A model generated the notes under the pieces. That model had not been told where the DNA came from. It ran no database searches and saw nothing but the letters and a program-made list of their open reading frames with translations. Below, one piece after another: positions 7,464 to 14,968 of a stretch of 16,834 nucleotides of DNA. Source of the stretch: DATCLA01 sp036564195 (GTDB lineage: Bacteria; Bacillota; UBA4882; UBA8346); contig DATCLA010000033.1 in the NCBI GenBank assembly GCA_036564195.1, positions 1 to 16,834 on the forward strand, in the 5' to 3' direction. Position 1 is the first letter of the stretch. Each line of letters starts with the position of its first letter. The translations under genes and the position numbers were made by a program.

Positions 7464-7666
7464 ATCAGCTGTCAGCCATTCATCAATAATTTTAGCTTTG
7501 TAGGGATCAAGTTTACTTTTACGTTTTTGTTTATGAGAAGCTATATTGAAATCTTGCTTTTCAGAATATTTTTTACCGTTTCAAAAGAGTGACCGGTTTC
7601 TTTTGCGATTCCTCTTAAAGATTGGCCTTTTCTATCCTGTAAATATCTGCTATGATTGATCTCGTT
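7464..7666 (-). pseudogene. Degenerate IS21-family istA fragment
   Basis: The minus strand encodes an IstA-like N-terminus: INHSRYLQDRKGQSLRGIAK then ETGHSFETVKNILKS, the HTH region of IS21 transposases. It stops at 7541. A shift of frame then gives QKRKSKLDPYKAKIIDEWLT, the next conserved block, which runs to about 7464 before similarity is lost. The ancestral start was probably near 7666, where AAGGA precedes the first matching codons but no ATG remains. The catalytic DDE domain and istB are absent. No terminal repeats were identified. A relic only, with no activity expected. Confidence 0.7.
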
Positions 7667-7836
7667 CCTTCTTGAGCATTGATTGGAAATTACCAAGTTG
7701 GTAGAACCGAAGCCAGCGGCCCACCCCCTTATGAAGGAACCTGGAGTCGCCGCCTGCAAAAAAATTGAAGGCGTAATGGAGGCGATAGCCTTGGATTATA
7801 GTTCTAATTTAAGTAAATTTTTAAGGAAGAGTCACT

Positions 7837-7965
7837 ATGGAGATTCAACCAATTTTGGGCAAAGTTACCATCACTCTTAGTAGGGCAAGCGGTGTTGTCA
7901 GTGTGGTGTTGGGTGGTTTCAGAGCAAGGGGTACCAATTGTCCGGATTTCGATATTGATCTATGA
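7837..7965 (+). CDS. Small ORF, 42 residues, unknown
   Basis: ATG at 7837 preceded by AAGGAAG (8 nt away). The predicted peptide starts MEIQPILGKVTITLSR, has a short hydrophobic middle (GVVSVVLGG) and a single cysteine in TNCPDFDIDL. I do not recognise it. It lies in debris between the istA relic and rsgA, so it may be a gene remnant or chance; only the good ribosome binding site supports it. Confidence 0.3.
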   Translation: MEIQPILGKVTITLSRASGVVSVVLGGFRARGTNCPDFDIDL

Positions 7966-8042
7966 AATTGAACTGCTAATAAATTACTTTATTCTCTTGA
8001 CCTTAGTAAAACTAATAACCGCTAGAAAGGAGTTGTTGTTTT

Positions 8043-8099
8043 ATGTATAAAGGGAGTGACTTGGAGCTTGTGGGTATTGGGGAGGTGTATGTGGAGTAG
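8043..8099 (+). CDS. Very short ORF upstream of rsgA, possible leader peptide
   Basis: ATG at 8043 with AAAGGAG (8026-8032) about 10 nt upstream. It encodes MYKGSDLELVGIGEVYVE. It ends 55 nt before the rsgA start and just before a stem that could mask the rsgA ribosome binding site. It could be a leader peptide or chance. Confidence 0.25.
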   Translation: MYKGSDLELVGIGEVYVE

Positions 8100-8109
8100 A
8101 GTAGACATA

Positions 8110-8149
8110 AACCTCCCAAAGGCGGTTACCGCAAAAACCTGAGGAGGTT
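8110..8149 (+). promoter_or_regulatory. Stem that could mask the rsgA ribosome binding site
   Basis: AACCTCC (8110-8116) is complementary to GGAGGTT (8143-8149), which holds most of the rsgA SD (GAGGAGG, 8141-8147). A competing smaller stem, AACCT (8136-8140) with AGGTT (8145-8149), is also possible. GCGGT-T-ACCGC lies in the loop. Two exclusive folds near a short ORF resemble translational attenuation; this is inference. Confidence 0.35.
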
Positions 8150-8154
8150 ATCCA

Positions 8155-9228
8155 GTGAAGCAAATCGATTTAAATAATTTAGGGCTTACCGAACGGCTCA
8201 GTGAGGAAGCTCAAAAATATCAAGGTTATTATATCGGACGAGTTTCTTCTCAAGCTAAAGACTTATATCGGGTAATCACGGCAGCAGGAGAGTTAACTGC
8301 GGCAGTTTCCGGGAAATTTCGCCACCTGGCGAGTACTCCTTTCGATTACCCGGCGGTGGGCGATTTTGTGCTGGTAGATCGGACGGATAATAGTAACGGG
8401 AACGGCATTATCCACCATGTATTGACCAGAAAAAGCTGTTTTACGCGCAAAGCGGCGGGGTCTAACGATCCCCAGGTTGTCGCCGCCAATATTGATCAGG
8501 TTTTTATCTGCATGGCGCTGAATAATGATTTTAACCCACGCCGACTCGAGCGCTACTTGGCGATTGCCTGGGATAGCGGGGCGATACCTGTTGTGGTGTT
8601 GACCAAAGCGGATCTCTGCAAGGATATTGAAGCTAAGGTTGACATGTTAGCTCCGTTAACGGTGGGGGTAGATGTGCTGATTACCAGCAGTATCTCCGGT
8701 GACGGGTATGCGGCGGTGCAAAGCCGGATTACAAAAGGTCAGACCGTTGCCTTTATCGGCTCATCCGGAGTTGGAAAATCAACTTTAATAAATCGATTGC
8801 TGGGCGAAGCGCGCTTGGCTACCCAGGAAATCAGAAATGATGATAAAGGCCGCCATACCACTACCCGGCGGGAGTTGCTCCTGATAGCGGGAGGGGGCGT
8901 GGTGATCGATACCCCGGGTATGCGTGAGCTTGGCGTAATCAGCGCGGACCTTTCAAAATCCTTCGCCGATATCGATGCACTGGCCGTTAACTGTCGCTTT
9001 CGCGACTGCACCCATGGGTCTGAACCCGGCTGCGCCGTGCAACAGGCGGTTAAAGATGGGTTTTTATCCTTAGAAAGATTAGCCAGCTTTAAGAAACTCC
9101 AAAAGGAAGCTAAGTACAATGACTTAAATTTCAAACAAATCGAGAAAGAAAAGATCAATACGATGTTTAAAGGTTACGGCGGAATGAAAAACGCGCGGAA
9201 GTTTATTAAAGAAAAAGCAAGAAAATAA
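8155..9228 (+). CDS. rsgA: Ribosome small subunit-dependent GTPase A
   Basis: A 357-residue circularly permuted GTPase that assists late maturation of the 30S subunit. An N-terminal OB-fold (about 20-90) precedes the permuted G-motifs: G4 TKAD (150-153), G1 GSSGVGKST (202-210), G2 threonines near 235-237, and G3 DTPG (252-255). The C-terminal zinc site is C280, C285, H287 and C293. The basic tail (KNARKFIKEKARK) is typical. The GTG start at 8155 is 7 nt after GAGGAGG. It is monocistronic here, not next to the kinase/phosphatase genes found beside it in many Firmicutes, which suggests this is a second or relocated copy (inference). Confidence 0.95.
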   Translation: MKQIDLNNLGLTERLSEEAQKYQGYYIGRVSSQAKDLYRVITAAGELTAAVSGKFRHLASTPFDYPAVGDFVLVDRTDNSNGNGIIHHVLTRKSCFTRKAAGSNDPQVVAANIDQVFICMALNNDFNPRRLERYLAIAWDSGAIPVVVLTKADLCKDIEAKVDMLAPLTVGVDVLITSSISGDGYAAVQSRITKGQTVAFIGSSGVGKSTLINRLLGEARLATQEIRNDDKGRHTTTRRELLLIAGGGVVIDTPGMRELGVISADLSKSFADIDALAVNCRFRDCTHGSEPGCAVQQAVKDGFLSLERLASFKKLQKEAKYNDLNFKQIEKEKINTMFKGYGGMKNARKFIKEKARK

Positions 9229-9259
9229 GTTACAATGCTTATAGCGAGCCAATTATGGC

Positions 9260-9289
9260 GAGAAGGCGCAAGACGCGCCTTCTCCTTTT
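9260..9289 (+). terminator. Hairpin terminator of rsgA
   Basis: A perfect 10-bp GC-rich stem, GAGAAGGCGC (9260-9269) and GCGCCTTCTC (9275-9284), loop AAGAC, followed by C and only four T. Position 30 nt after the stop fits a terminator; the short U-tract lowers certainty. Confidence 0.65.
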
Positions 9290-9703
9290 GGGAGGATTCT
9301 ATAGTCGCTTACCATACCGGTCAGTAGCCTTATATCCGGTCTTTTTGAGCTTGTTTTTAGTTCTAATGTTAGTTATGACGGAAAAGCTTAATTGCCTTGT
9401 AAGAAGCAACAAAAGAGGGATATAGGACTTAAGGCACTTTATGGAAAATGATACTGCAAATTATTATGAAGTATAGTATACTACAGAGTTTGGGCAGGCT
9501 AGCGTCTGCCTCTAGCTATTAGGCCGGAATAGAATTTTGAAAAAATCATATAATAATTGTAACAATTGCACAGATTTTCAATCATGTTGGTGAAGTTGCG
9601 CCCTGAATATTTGCTTACATGACAACTTTCGCTGTCCCAAAAGATCAAAAGGCTAAATCTAAAAGCCACGGATCTAAATTAAATCAAGGAGCTGTGGAAC
9701 GTT
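9290..9703. other. Long leader region of the flavoprotein group
   Basis: About 410 nt with no supported gene. It holds a palindrome TAGTATACTA (9474-9483), a small stem GGCAG...CTGCC near 9494-9511, a TATAAT (9549-9554) without a fitting -35, and right after it AATTGT-A-ACAATT (9556-9568), an operator-like inverted repeat. The flavoprotein SD AAGGAG (9686-9691) is 12 nt before its ATG. I recognise no known riboswitch in it. The promoter of the flavoprotein group is most likely here, with 9549 as the best -10. Confidence 0.4.
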
Positions 9704-10990
9704 ATGAATAATATCGCCGATTTACTGGTTATTGGCGCCGGGCCGGCAGGGCTGATGACTGCCAAAACCGCCGCCGAATTAGGCCTAAAAGTTACACTGA
9801 TTGAAATGCAAAAAGATTTCAAAAAGTTACGCCGCGCCTGTTCTGCTCAATTTATTCTCGATGATGGCTATGAAAACGAGTTCATCAAAGTCGATGAGGG
9901 GAAAATATTCTTTACCAAGAATAAGTTTGCGGTTAACTATTCTGGCGCGTTAGTTGACGTCTATAATAAATATTATTACTCTCCCCAAGGACATCGCATT
10001 CATTTTGCCCACCCGGACCAAAGTCCCTTTGCCCAAAAATTTGATAAAACTAAACTGCTTAATGATTTACTTAGGGAGTGCGCCGCAGTGGGCGTGGACG
10101 TTAGAATGTCAACCTTGGCAGTGGGCGGATTAGATCGCGGCGACCACGTAAGTATCGACCTTAGAAACGAAGCTAAACATTATACGGTCAAGGCCAGGAA
10201 AGTGGTTATTGCTGAGGGCGCGAATGCCCATTTAACAGGGACCTTCGGTTTCAATCAAAACCGGACTCACTTTGCCACAGCCCACGTATTAAAATATATC
10301 CTTTCGGGAGTATCCGATATTCAACCCCACAGTTGGAATCTTTTTTATGGAAAGGCCTATTACTCCAATTCACCGGTAATTATCGGTCCCAGTTTATATG
10401 GGGATGAAACCTTTGAACTAACAATTTCCGGCAGCGCGACGTTAAAACCTGAATTGATTTATGAAAATGTTACCCAAAACAGTCCCCTAAAAAACCACTT
10501 TGCCAACGCTAAAATAGTCGATAAACAAGGCTGTGCGGTTAAAGCTTTCGCATCATTGAAGGTACCATATAGCGGTAATATTATTACCATTGGTGATAGC
10601 GCAGCCTTTGTTGAAGTTGAAGTCCAAGGAGCCTTAATGTGCGGCTATCGGGCAGCCAAGGCAATCCAAGAGGAACTCCAGGGAAACGCCGGTTTTGAAG
10701 ACTATACCCGTTGGTGGAACGAATCCTTTGAATTTAACCGTGATGATTACCTACTGGTTTCCCAAGGATATGCCCTGGTGCCCACCTATTCCGATGATGA
10801 GCTTGATTATCTTTTTGCTCTTATTGAAGGGAAAACTTTAGAAGGCACTTACAGTCAATATAAAACTCCCAAGCTTATTTGGGATGCCATTTTAGCCAAC
10901 AAAGCGCAAATTCAAAGAGAAAGACCACAGATATTCGCAAAAATCGCAAAGATGAATAGTATGACCCTGACAGCTACATTTAATAGTTAA
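9704..10990 (+). CDS. FAD-dependent oxidoreductase, geranylgeranyl-reductase-like (copy 1)
   Basis: A 428-residue flavoprotein of the FixC/geranylgeranyl-reductase group. The N-terminal FAD-binding Rossmann motif is GAGPAG (11-16), ending with the ribose-binding glutamate in LIEM. RRACSAQF (about 43-50) sits where relatives carry a conserved cysteine. The second FAD motif is ITIGDSAAFVEVEVQG (about 295-310), followed by a helix ending in AAKAI, as in the family's GDAA-x-G signature. No signal peptide or membrane segment. Known relatives reduce isoprenoid double bonds in lipids or chlorophyll, or pass electrons to quinone-like substrates; the substrate here is not evident. It is followed 15 nt later by a close paralogue, so the two may form a heterodimer or act in series. 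Confidence 0.8.
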   Translation: MNNIADLLVIGAGPAGLMTAKTAAELGLKVTLIEMQKDFKKLRRACSAQFILDDGYENEFIKVDEGKIFFTKNKFAVNYSGALVDVYNKYYYSPQGHRIHFAHPDQSPFAQKFDKTKLLNDLLRECAAVGVDVRMSTLAVGGLDRGDHVSIDLRNEAKHYTVKARKVVIAEGANAHLTGTFGFNQNRTHFATAHVLKYILSGVSDIQPHSWNLFYGKAYYSNSPVIIGPSLYGDETFELTISGSATLKPELIYENVTQNSPLKNHFANAKIVDKQGCAVKAFASLKVPYSGNIITIGDSAAFVEVEVQGALMCGYRAAKAIQEELQGNAGFEDYTRWWNESFEFNRDDYLLVSQGYALVPTYSDDELDYLFALIEGKTLEGTYSQYKTPKLIWDAILANKAQIQRERPQIFAKIAKMNSMTLTATFNS

Positions 10991-11005
10991 AAGGAGTTGT
11001 TTCCG

Positions 11006-12298
11006 ATGGACGATATCTTTGATCTGGCGATCGTTGGCGCCGGACCGGCAGGACTGCTGACTGCCAAAACCGCTGCCGAATTAGGCCTAAAAGTAATACT
11101 GATTGAAATGAAACCAGAGATCCAAAAGGTGAAGCGGGCCTGTTCGGCGCAGTTCGTTTTGGACGAAGGCTATGAAGGGGAGTCCCTTAAGATCCAGGAT
11201 CACAAAATATTTTTTCCCAAGAACGGTTTCCAGATCACTTACACCGGGCGCCTGTTAAGTATTACCGATAACTACTATCACTCTCCTAGCGGCCATACAA
11301 TTCATTTAGCCCATCCGGATCATCGTCCCTTTGCCCTTAAGTTTGATAAAGGGCAGCTCCTTCAAGACTTAGCGAATGAGTGTGAAAAATGCGGTGTAGT
11401 AATGAGCCTGGCAACCCTGGCCACAGGAGGAGCAGATCGCGGCGACCATGTCAGACTGGATATTAAACAAGAGGAAAATTCTGCGTCGCTTAAAGCAAGA
11501 AAGCTGGTGATTGCTGAAGGGGCCAATGCGCATCTAACCGGCATATTTGGTTTTAATGAAGGCAGAAAACTCTTTGGGAGACCTTTTGTAGTAAGTTATA
11601 CGCTTGAAGGAACCACCGGCTTTGCGCCCCACAGCTGGAATCAATTTTACGGCAGCGCCTATCATCCCTTTGCCGAAATCATGGTCGGCTCAAGCCTGGT
11701 TGGTGATGATGCTGTTGAGTTGACGATTATGGGTCATAAAGATTTGTTACCGGACCAGGTTTTTGAACACCTGGTTAAAAACAGTCCCATGAGCAAACAG
11801 ATAGCTAACGCCAGGGTGATCGCGAAAAAGGGTTGTTCGCTTCGATCTTATGCTCCGCTCCACAAACCATATTCAGGTAATGTCCTGGTAATCGGAGACT
11901 CTGCCGCTCATGTCGAAGTTATTGTTCAGGGGGCTTTAATGTGCGGATTTCATGCAGCTAACGCAGTAAAAGCCGAGCTGAACGGCAAGAATGGCTTTGA
12001 GCAGTATACTTGCTGGTGGAATCGGGCCTTTGATTTCAATCGCGCCGACGCCCTTGAATTCGTGCAACTCTACGGTACTCTGGCGATGCGACCCAAATAC
12101 TCCGATGAGGAACTGGACTACCTCTTTTCCTTGCTCGCCGGTGAAGTCCTGTGTGGCAACTTCAGTCAGTTTGAAGTTCCGAAAACAGTTTGGAAGGCAA
12201 TTTTAGCGCATCAGCAGCAAATTCAAAATGAAAGGCCGGAATTATTTGCGAAGATCCAGAATATCGCGGCGTTGCAGCGCGCCGGAAAACTGAATTGA
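11006..12298 (+). CDS. FAD-dependent oxidoreductase, geranylgeranyl-reductase-like (copy 2)
   Basis: A 430-residue tandem paralogue of the gene before it, alignable end to end with roughly half or more of residues identical by eye. It shares GAGPAG, RACSAQF, DRGDHV, AEGANAHLTG and VIGDSAAHVEVIVQGALMCG. Both FAD sites look intact, so neither copy is decaying. The start at 11006 (ATG) is chosen over TTG 10997 because AAGGAG (10991-10996) abuts 10997 but is 9 nt from 11006. One 78-nt stretch near the start is about 91% identical to copy 1 at DNA level, above what I see elsewhere. Co-transcribed with copy 1 (15-nt gap), and probably with the next gene 80 nt downstream. Confidence 0.8.
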   Translation: MDDIFDLAIVGAGPAGLLTAKTAAELGLKVILIEMKPEIQKVKRACSAQFVLDEGYEGESLKIQDHKIFFPKNGFQITYTGRLLSITDNYYHSPSGHTIHLAHPDHRPFALKFDKGQLLQDLANECEKCGVVMSLATLATGGADRGDHVRLDIKQEENSASLKARKLVIAEGANAHLTGIFGFNEGRKLFGRPFVVSYTLEGTTGFAPHSWNQFYGSAYHPFAEIMVGSSLVGDDAVELTIMGHKDLLPDQVFEHLVKNSPMSKQIANARVIAKKGCSLRSYAPLHKPYSGNVLVIGDSAAHVEVIVQGALMCGFHAANAVKAELNGKNGFEQYTCWWNRAFDFNRADALEFVQLYGTLAMRPKYSDEELDYLFSLLAGEVLCGNFSQFEVPKTVWKAILAHQQQIQNERPELFAKIQNIAALQRAGKLN

Positions 12299-12378
12299 GC
12301 CACGGTATTTTTAGTAGTGCTTCTCAAAAAGTTACCGATTAAAGCCGCTTCCGGCAGCTAAAGGAGATCTGATAATTA

Positions 12379-13110
12379 ATGAATAAGGTCGAAAATGATC
12401 ATATTTTTGATGTCAATCAGAAAGCCATTGAAAAAGAGATCAATGTTGGTATGGAGATCCTGACTTCCGTTTATAAGCTTAACGCAGTCGCTACCGAAGA
12501 ATTTGCCCATCTGACGATCCAAAACATAGCCTATCATATTAAGCAATATGCGATTGTTGGTGTTGGCAATCTTCTGGTCATGGACTCGAAAGATTCACCT
12601 GTTCTGCAAATGGTTTCGTTTGTGATCACACCCTATTATAAGAACTTGCCGCTATTTTCCACTGACTATTTATATATTCAGCAAAAACGCAGTTTTTTGA
12701 TTGAGTATTATGATTTGGTAAAGGAAAAAGACCGGCTGTACACCTCCTATATTGATAGATTCAGGGCCATTAAAGATCAACATCGCTCTTTGCCCGATCT
12801 GGAGCTGAAAAAATGCTGGTATGATCCGCTGCGCTCTGTCTGTACCGCGAAAAACACTTCAGTTGCGCAGGATGAAGAGATCTTGGCGCTGTTTACAGAG
12901 AACCTAAAACTATTTATTGAAATGGAGCAGGCATCCGGACCGCTTTCCCCAAATGATCAAGAGGCCAAATGGCGCATTACCCAGGAGTATATCGATGGGC
13001 TGGTTGATACCGGCGGTGTTTCTACAGATGTATTCAAAGCGGTTCTCGGTCCGGAAAAAACCAAAGATTTCTTTCATAAAGTCTTCTTTGGTACGGCAAG
13101 ATTTAAATAA
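12379..13110 (+). CDS. Ferredoxin-dependent bilin reductase-like protein (distant)
   Basis: A 243-residue soluble protein. By eye it resembles the FDBR superfamily (PcyA, PebA/B, HY2, red chlorophyll catabolite reductase). The block LPLFSTD (90-96) matches PcyA LPLFGCD, whose Asp105 protonates the bilin; here that is D96. The C-terminal stretch FKAVLGPEKTKDFFHKVFFG (219-238) matches the family's ending of the form VLEKAFGxxWAxxYMxxVLFD. Overall length equals PcyA (about 248). The position of PcyA His88, 17 residues before the Asp, is valine here, so chemistry would differ. No heme oxygenase is near. It follows two flavoproteins. The fold call is moderate, substrate unknown; the alternative is an uncharacterised conserved protein. 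AAGGAG lies 12 nt before the ATG. Confidence 0.55.
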   Translation: MNKVENDHIFDVNQKAIEKEINVGMEILTSVYKLNAVATEEFAHLTIQNIAYHIKQYAIVGVGNLLVMDSKDSPVLQMVSFVITPYYKNLPLFSTDYLYIQQKRSFLIEYYDLVKEKDRLYTSYIDRFRAIKDQHRSLPDLELKKCWYDPLRSVCTAKNTSVAQDEEILALFTENLKLFIEMEQASGPLSPNDQEAKWRITQEYIDGLVDTGGVSTDVFKAVLGPEKTKDFFHKVFFGTARFK

Positions 13111-13161
13111 AGATTGGCTGGTTTTTCTACTTTAATAAAAATAACAAATTTAGCACAATAT

Positions 13162-13226
13162 AAAAACCCCTCCGAATGGTATAATTAAGTTGCAAACCAA
13201 ACATGCCATAAGGAGGGTTTTTTATG
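13162..13226 (+). promoter_or_regulatory. Fold-back element with internal promoter, probable insertion-sequence end
   Basis: Left arm AAAAACCCCTCC (13162-13173) pairs with GGAGGGTTTTTT (13212-13223) with one mismatch; an inner ATGG (13176-13179) pairs with CCAT (13206-13209). Inside the loop is an extended -10 promoter, TGG-TATAAT (TATAAT 13180-13185). The right arm contains the SD AAGGAGGG, and ATG follows at 13224, but that frame stops after three codons (MLN). This design blocks translation of read-through RNA while permitting it from the internal promoter, as seen at transposase starts of several insertion sequences. The transposase is gone. The promoter could now serve the exonuclease gene. 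Confidence 0.5.
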
Positions 13227-13274
13227 CTTAACTGAGTTTTATCTTGAATAAAAACAAGTATTGGAGGAAAAACA

Positions 13275-14102
13275 TTGAAGTTTATTTCCTGGAATATTGA
13301 TTCTTTAAATGCAACATTAAGAGGAGATTCAGCACGTGCTTTGTTATCTCAAAAGGTATTAAATTCGCTTAGCGAACATAACCCGGAAATTATTGCCCTA
13401 CAGGAAACCAAGTTAGCACCTGACGGTCCTACTAAAAAGCATTTCGAAATTTTGAGGGATAAGTTTCCCGATTATGAAATTGTTTGGAATAGTTCGGTAG
13501 AACCGGCGCGCAAGAGTTATGCCGGTACCATGTTTTTATATAAGAATGATTTAAAACCGGTGGTTACTTTTCCGGCAATTGGAGCACCAGGCACCATGGA
13601 TGCTGAAGGCCGCATCATCACCTTAGAATTCGATCATTTCTACTTAACACAGGTTTATACGCCGAATGCCGGGGACAATCTGAATCGTTTGGCAGAACGT
13701 CAAATTTGGGACATAAAATATGCTGATTATCTAGTCAGTCTGGATAATCAGAAGCCGGTCATTGCAACAGGAGATTTTAACGTAGCACATCAAGAAATAG
13801 ATTTGGCCCATCCGAATAGTAACCATCGTTCAGCCGGCTTTACTGATGAGGAGCGTCAAGGTTTCACTAATCTATTGGCAAAAGGATTTACAGATACATT
13901 TCGTTATATTCACGGGGATGTGACCGGCAGGTATACTTGGTGGGCGCAGCGTGCTAAAACAAGTAAAATTAATAATTCGGGGTGGCGAATTGATTACTGG
14001 CTGGTGAGTGACAGGATTGCCGATAAAGTAATTAAATCGGAAATGATTGATTCAGGTCCCAGACAAGACCACACGCCGATATTACTCGAAATAGATTTAT
14101 AG
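13275..14102 (+). CDS. xth: Exodeoxyribonuclease III / AP endonuclease family 1
   Basis: A 275-residue Mg-dependent DNA repair nuclease of the ExoIII/Ape1 type, cutting at abasic sites and trimming 3' ends. Catalytic residues are all visible: N7 (SWNIDS), E44 (LQETK), Y128 (QVYTPN), D167 and N169 (GDFNVAH), D240 (WRIDYWLVS) and the D265-H266 pair (RQDHTPI). Full length. The start is TTG at 13275, 7 nt after GGAGG (13263-13267); no better start lies in frame. A hairpin terminator follows at once. Its promoter may be the extended -10 inside the fold-back element upstream. Confidence 0.94.
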   Translation: MKFISWNIDSLNATLRGDSARALLSQKVLNSLSEHNPEIIALQETKLAPDGPTKKHFEILRDKFPDYEIVWNSSVEPARKSYAGTMFLYKNDLKPVVTFPAIGAPGTMDAEGRIITLEFDHFYLTQVYTPNAGDNLNRLAERQIWDIKYADYLVSLDNQKPVIATGDFNVAHQEIDLAHPNSNHRSAGFTDEERQGFTNLLAKGFTDTFRYIHGDVTGRYTWWAQRAKTSKINNSGWRIDYWLVSDRIADKVIKSEMIDSGPRQDHTPILLEIDL

Positions 14103-14119
14103 TTGCTGCTCCTCCTTTC

Positions 14120-14143
14120 TCGTAAGCATCGCTTACGATTTTT
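14120..14143 (+). terminator. Intrinsic terminator of the exonuclease gene
   Basis: An 8-bp stem, TCGTAAGC (14120-14127) and GCTTACGA (14131-14138), loop ATC, then five T (14139-14143). It begins 18 nt after the stop codon. Confidence 0.85.
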
Positions 14144-14189
14144 CTTTAATATTTAAGTCATTATACGTACCAATTTGGATATTCTTCCT

Positions 14190-14759
14190 TTACATGTCTT
14201 TAATTACCAAAAATGTTGCTATTGCTAAAGTAACGAAGACCATCATATATGAAAAAAACCCTGCTATTATTTGTGAAAATCCATTTGTAATCGAATAACG
14301 TAGTTCGGCATTTTCGGAATGACTATTAACAATCATAAAATCAGTGTTTATTCTATTTTCAATATTATAGTTTTTGATAACTTCGTACCCGGAAAAATAT
14401 TTTTAATCTTTTCAGTGAATAAGAACAAGCCAACAGACTGCGTTTTTTTTGTTTCTTCCAGTTTTTCTGCAAGATTTTGGGAGACAGAAGTGTAATCAAG
14501 CTTAGTAGTCTGAATAAAACTAAGAACATTAGTAAAATATTCACTCTTAATTAATGGAATGTCATTGATAAATATCGATAAATAAGTTGCGGTATTTTCA
14601 TTAGCGAGAATCCGGTGGCGTTTATAGATAATTTTAGTCATCAAATCGTTTTAAATGCTTCATGACAAAAGCTAATGATGTATTAGCTATGGTAACGAAG
14701 GTTATTACAATCACTGTCAGTAGTAATGTTGCCTTGGATTTAAAAATATATTTAGTCAT
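14190..14759 (-). pseudogene. Decayed ABC exporter membrane domain
   Basis: Three minus-strand pieces read as the membrane part of a peptide-type ABC exporter. Piece 1 (14759-14634) has SD AAGGTGG and starts MTKYIFKSKATLLLTVIVIT, the first transmembrane helix, ending after 41 codons. Piece 2 (14644-14348) carries RHRILANENTATYLSIFIND and PLIKSEYF, typical of the cytoplasmic loop before helix 4-5. Piece 3 (14336-14190) has YSITNGFSQIIAGFFSYMMV and TFLVIKDM, the helix 5-6 region. About 150 family residues are missing between pieces 1 and 2, frames are broken between pieces, and no ATPase domain follows. ATGACTAA joins pieces 1 and 2 in an overlapping start/stop, so separate short products are possible but unlikely to function. 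Confidence 0.6.
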
Positions 14760-14835
14760 GAGACCACCTTTTACCATATTATGTAAAGGTATATTTTACT
14801 TTATTACAAGAGTATCCTTCCAGAGGAGCGGAAAG

Positions 14836-14880
14836 ATGGAAATCGGAAAAAGGCTCGCCATGTTACAAAACACAGAATAG
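14836..14880 (+). pseudogene. N-terminal stub of an Xre-type HTH regulator
   Basis: ATG with AGGAG 7 nt upstream, coding for MEIGKRLAMLQNTE and a stop. The first ten residues look like the start of Xre-family regulators (MEIGKRLxxLRxxxGLTQ). Nothing of the HTH follows. An imperfect inverted repeat GTAAA...TTTAC lies upstream near 14783-14799. It points away from the decayed exporter, as a regulator-transporter pair would. Confidence 0.35.
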
Positions 14881-14968
14881 CAGTTTAAATAAATATAATT
14901 TTTTAATTAATTGAGAGAATATGGTTAAAGATAAAGAGAGCCTTATGTGAAAGCCGGAGGTTGAGAAG

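Noticed and set aside
7683..7880. 65-codon + strand ORF beside the istA relic
   Set aside because: No ribosome binding site, no family resemblance, and it partly overlaps the relic on the other strand.
9290..9703. Riboswitch in the long leader of the flavoprotein genes
   Set aside because: Conserved cores of cobalamin, TPP, FMN, SAM or T-box leaders were looked for by eye and not found.
14662..14880. 72-codon + strand ORF across the decayed exporter start
   Set aside because: Its first part is antisense to the exporter membrane helix; only its last 15 codons (14836-14880) have a proper SD and an Xre-like start.
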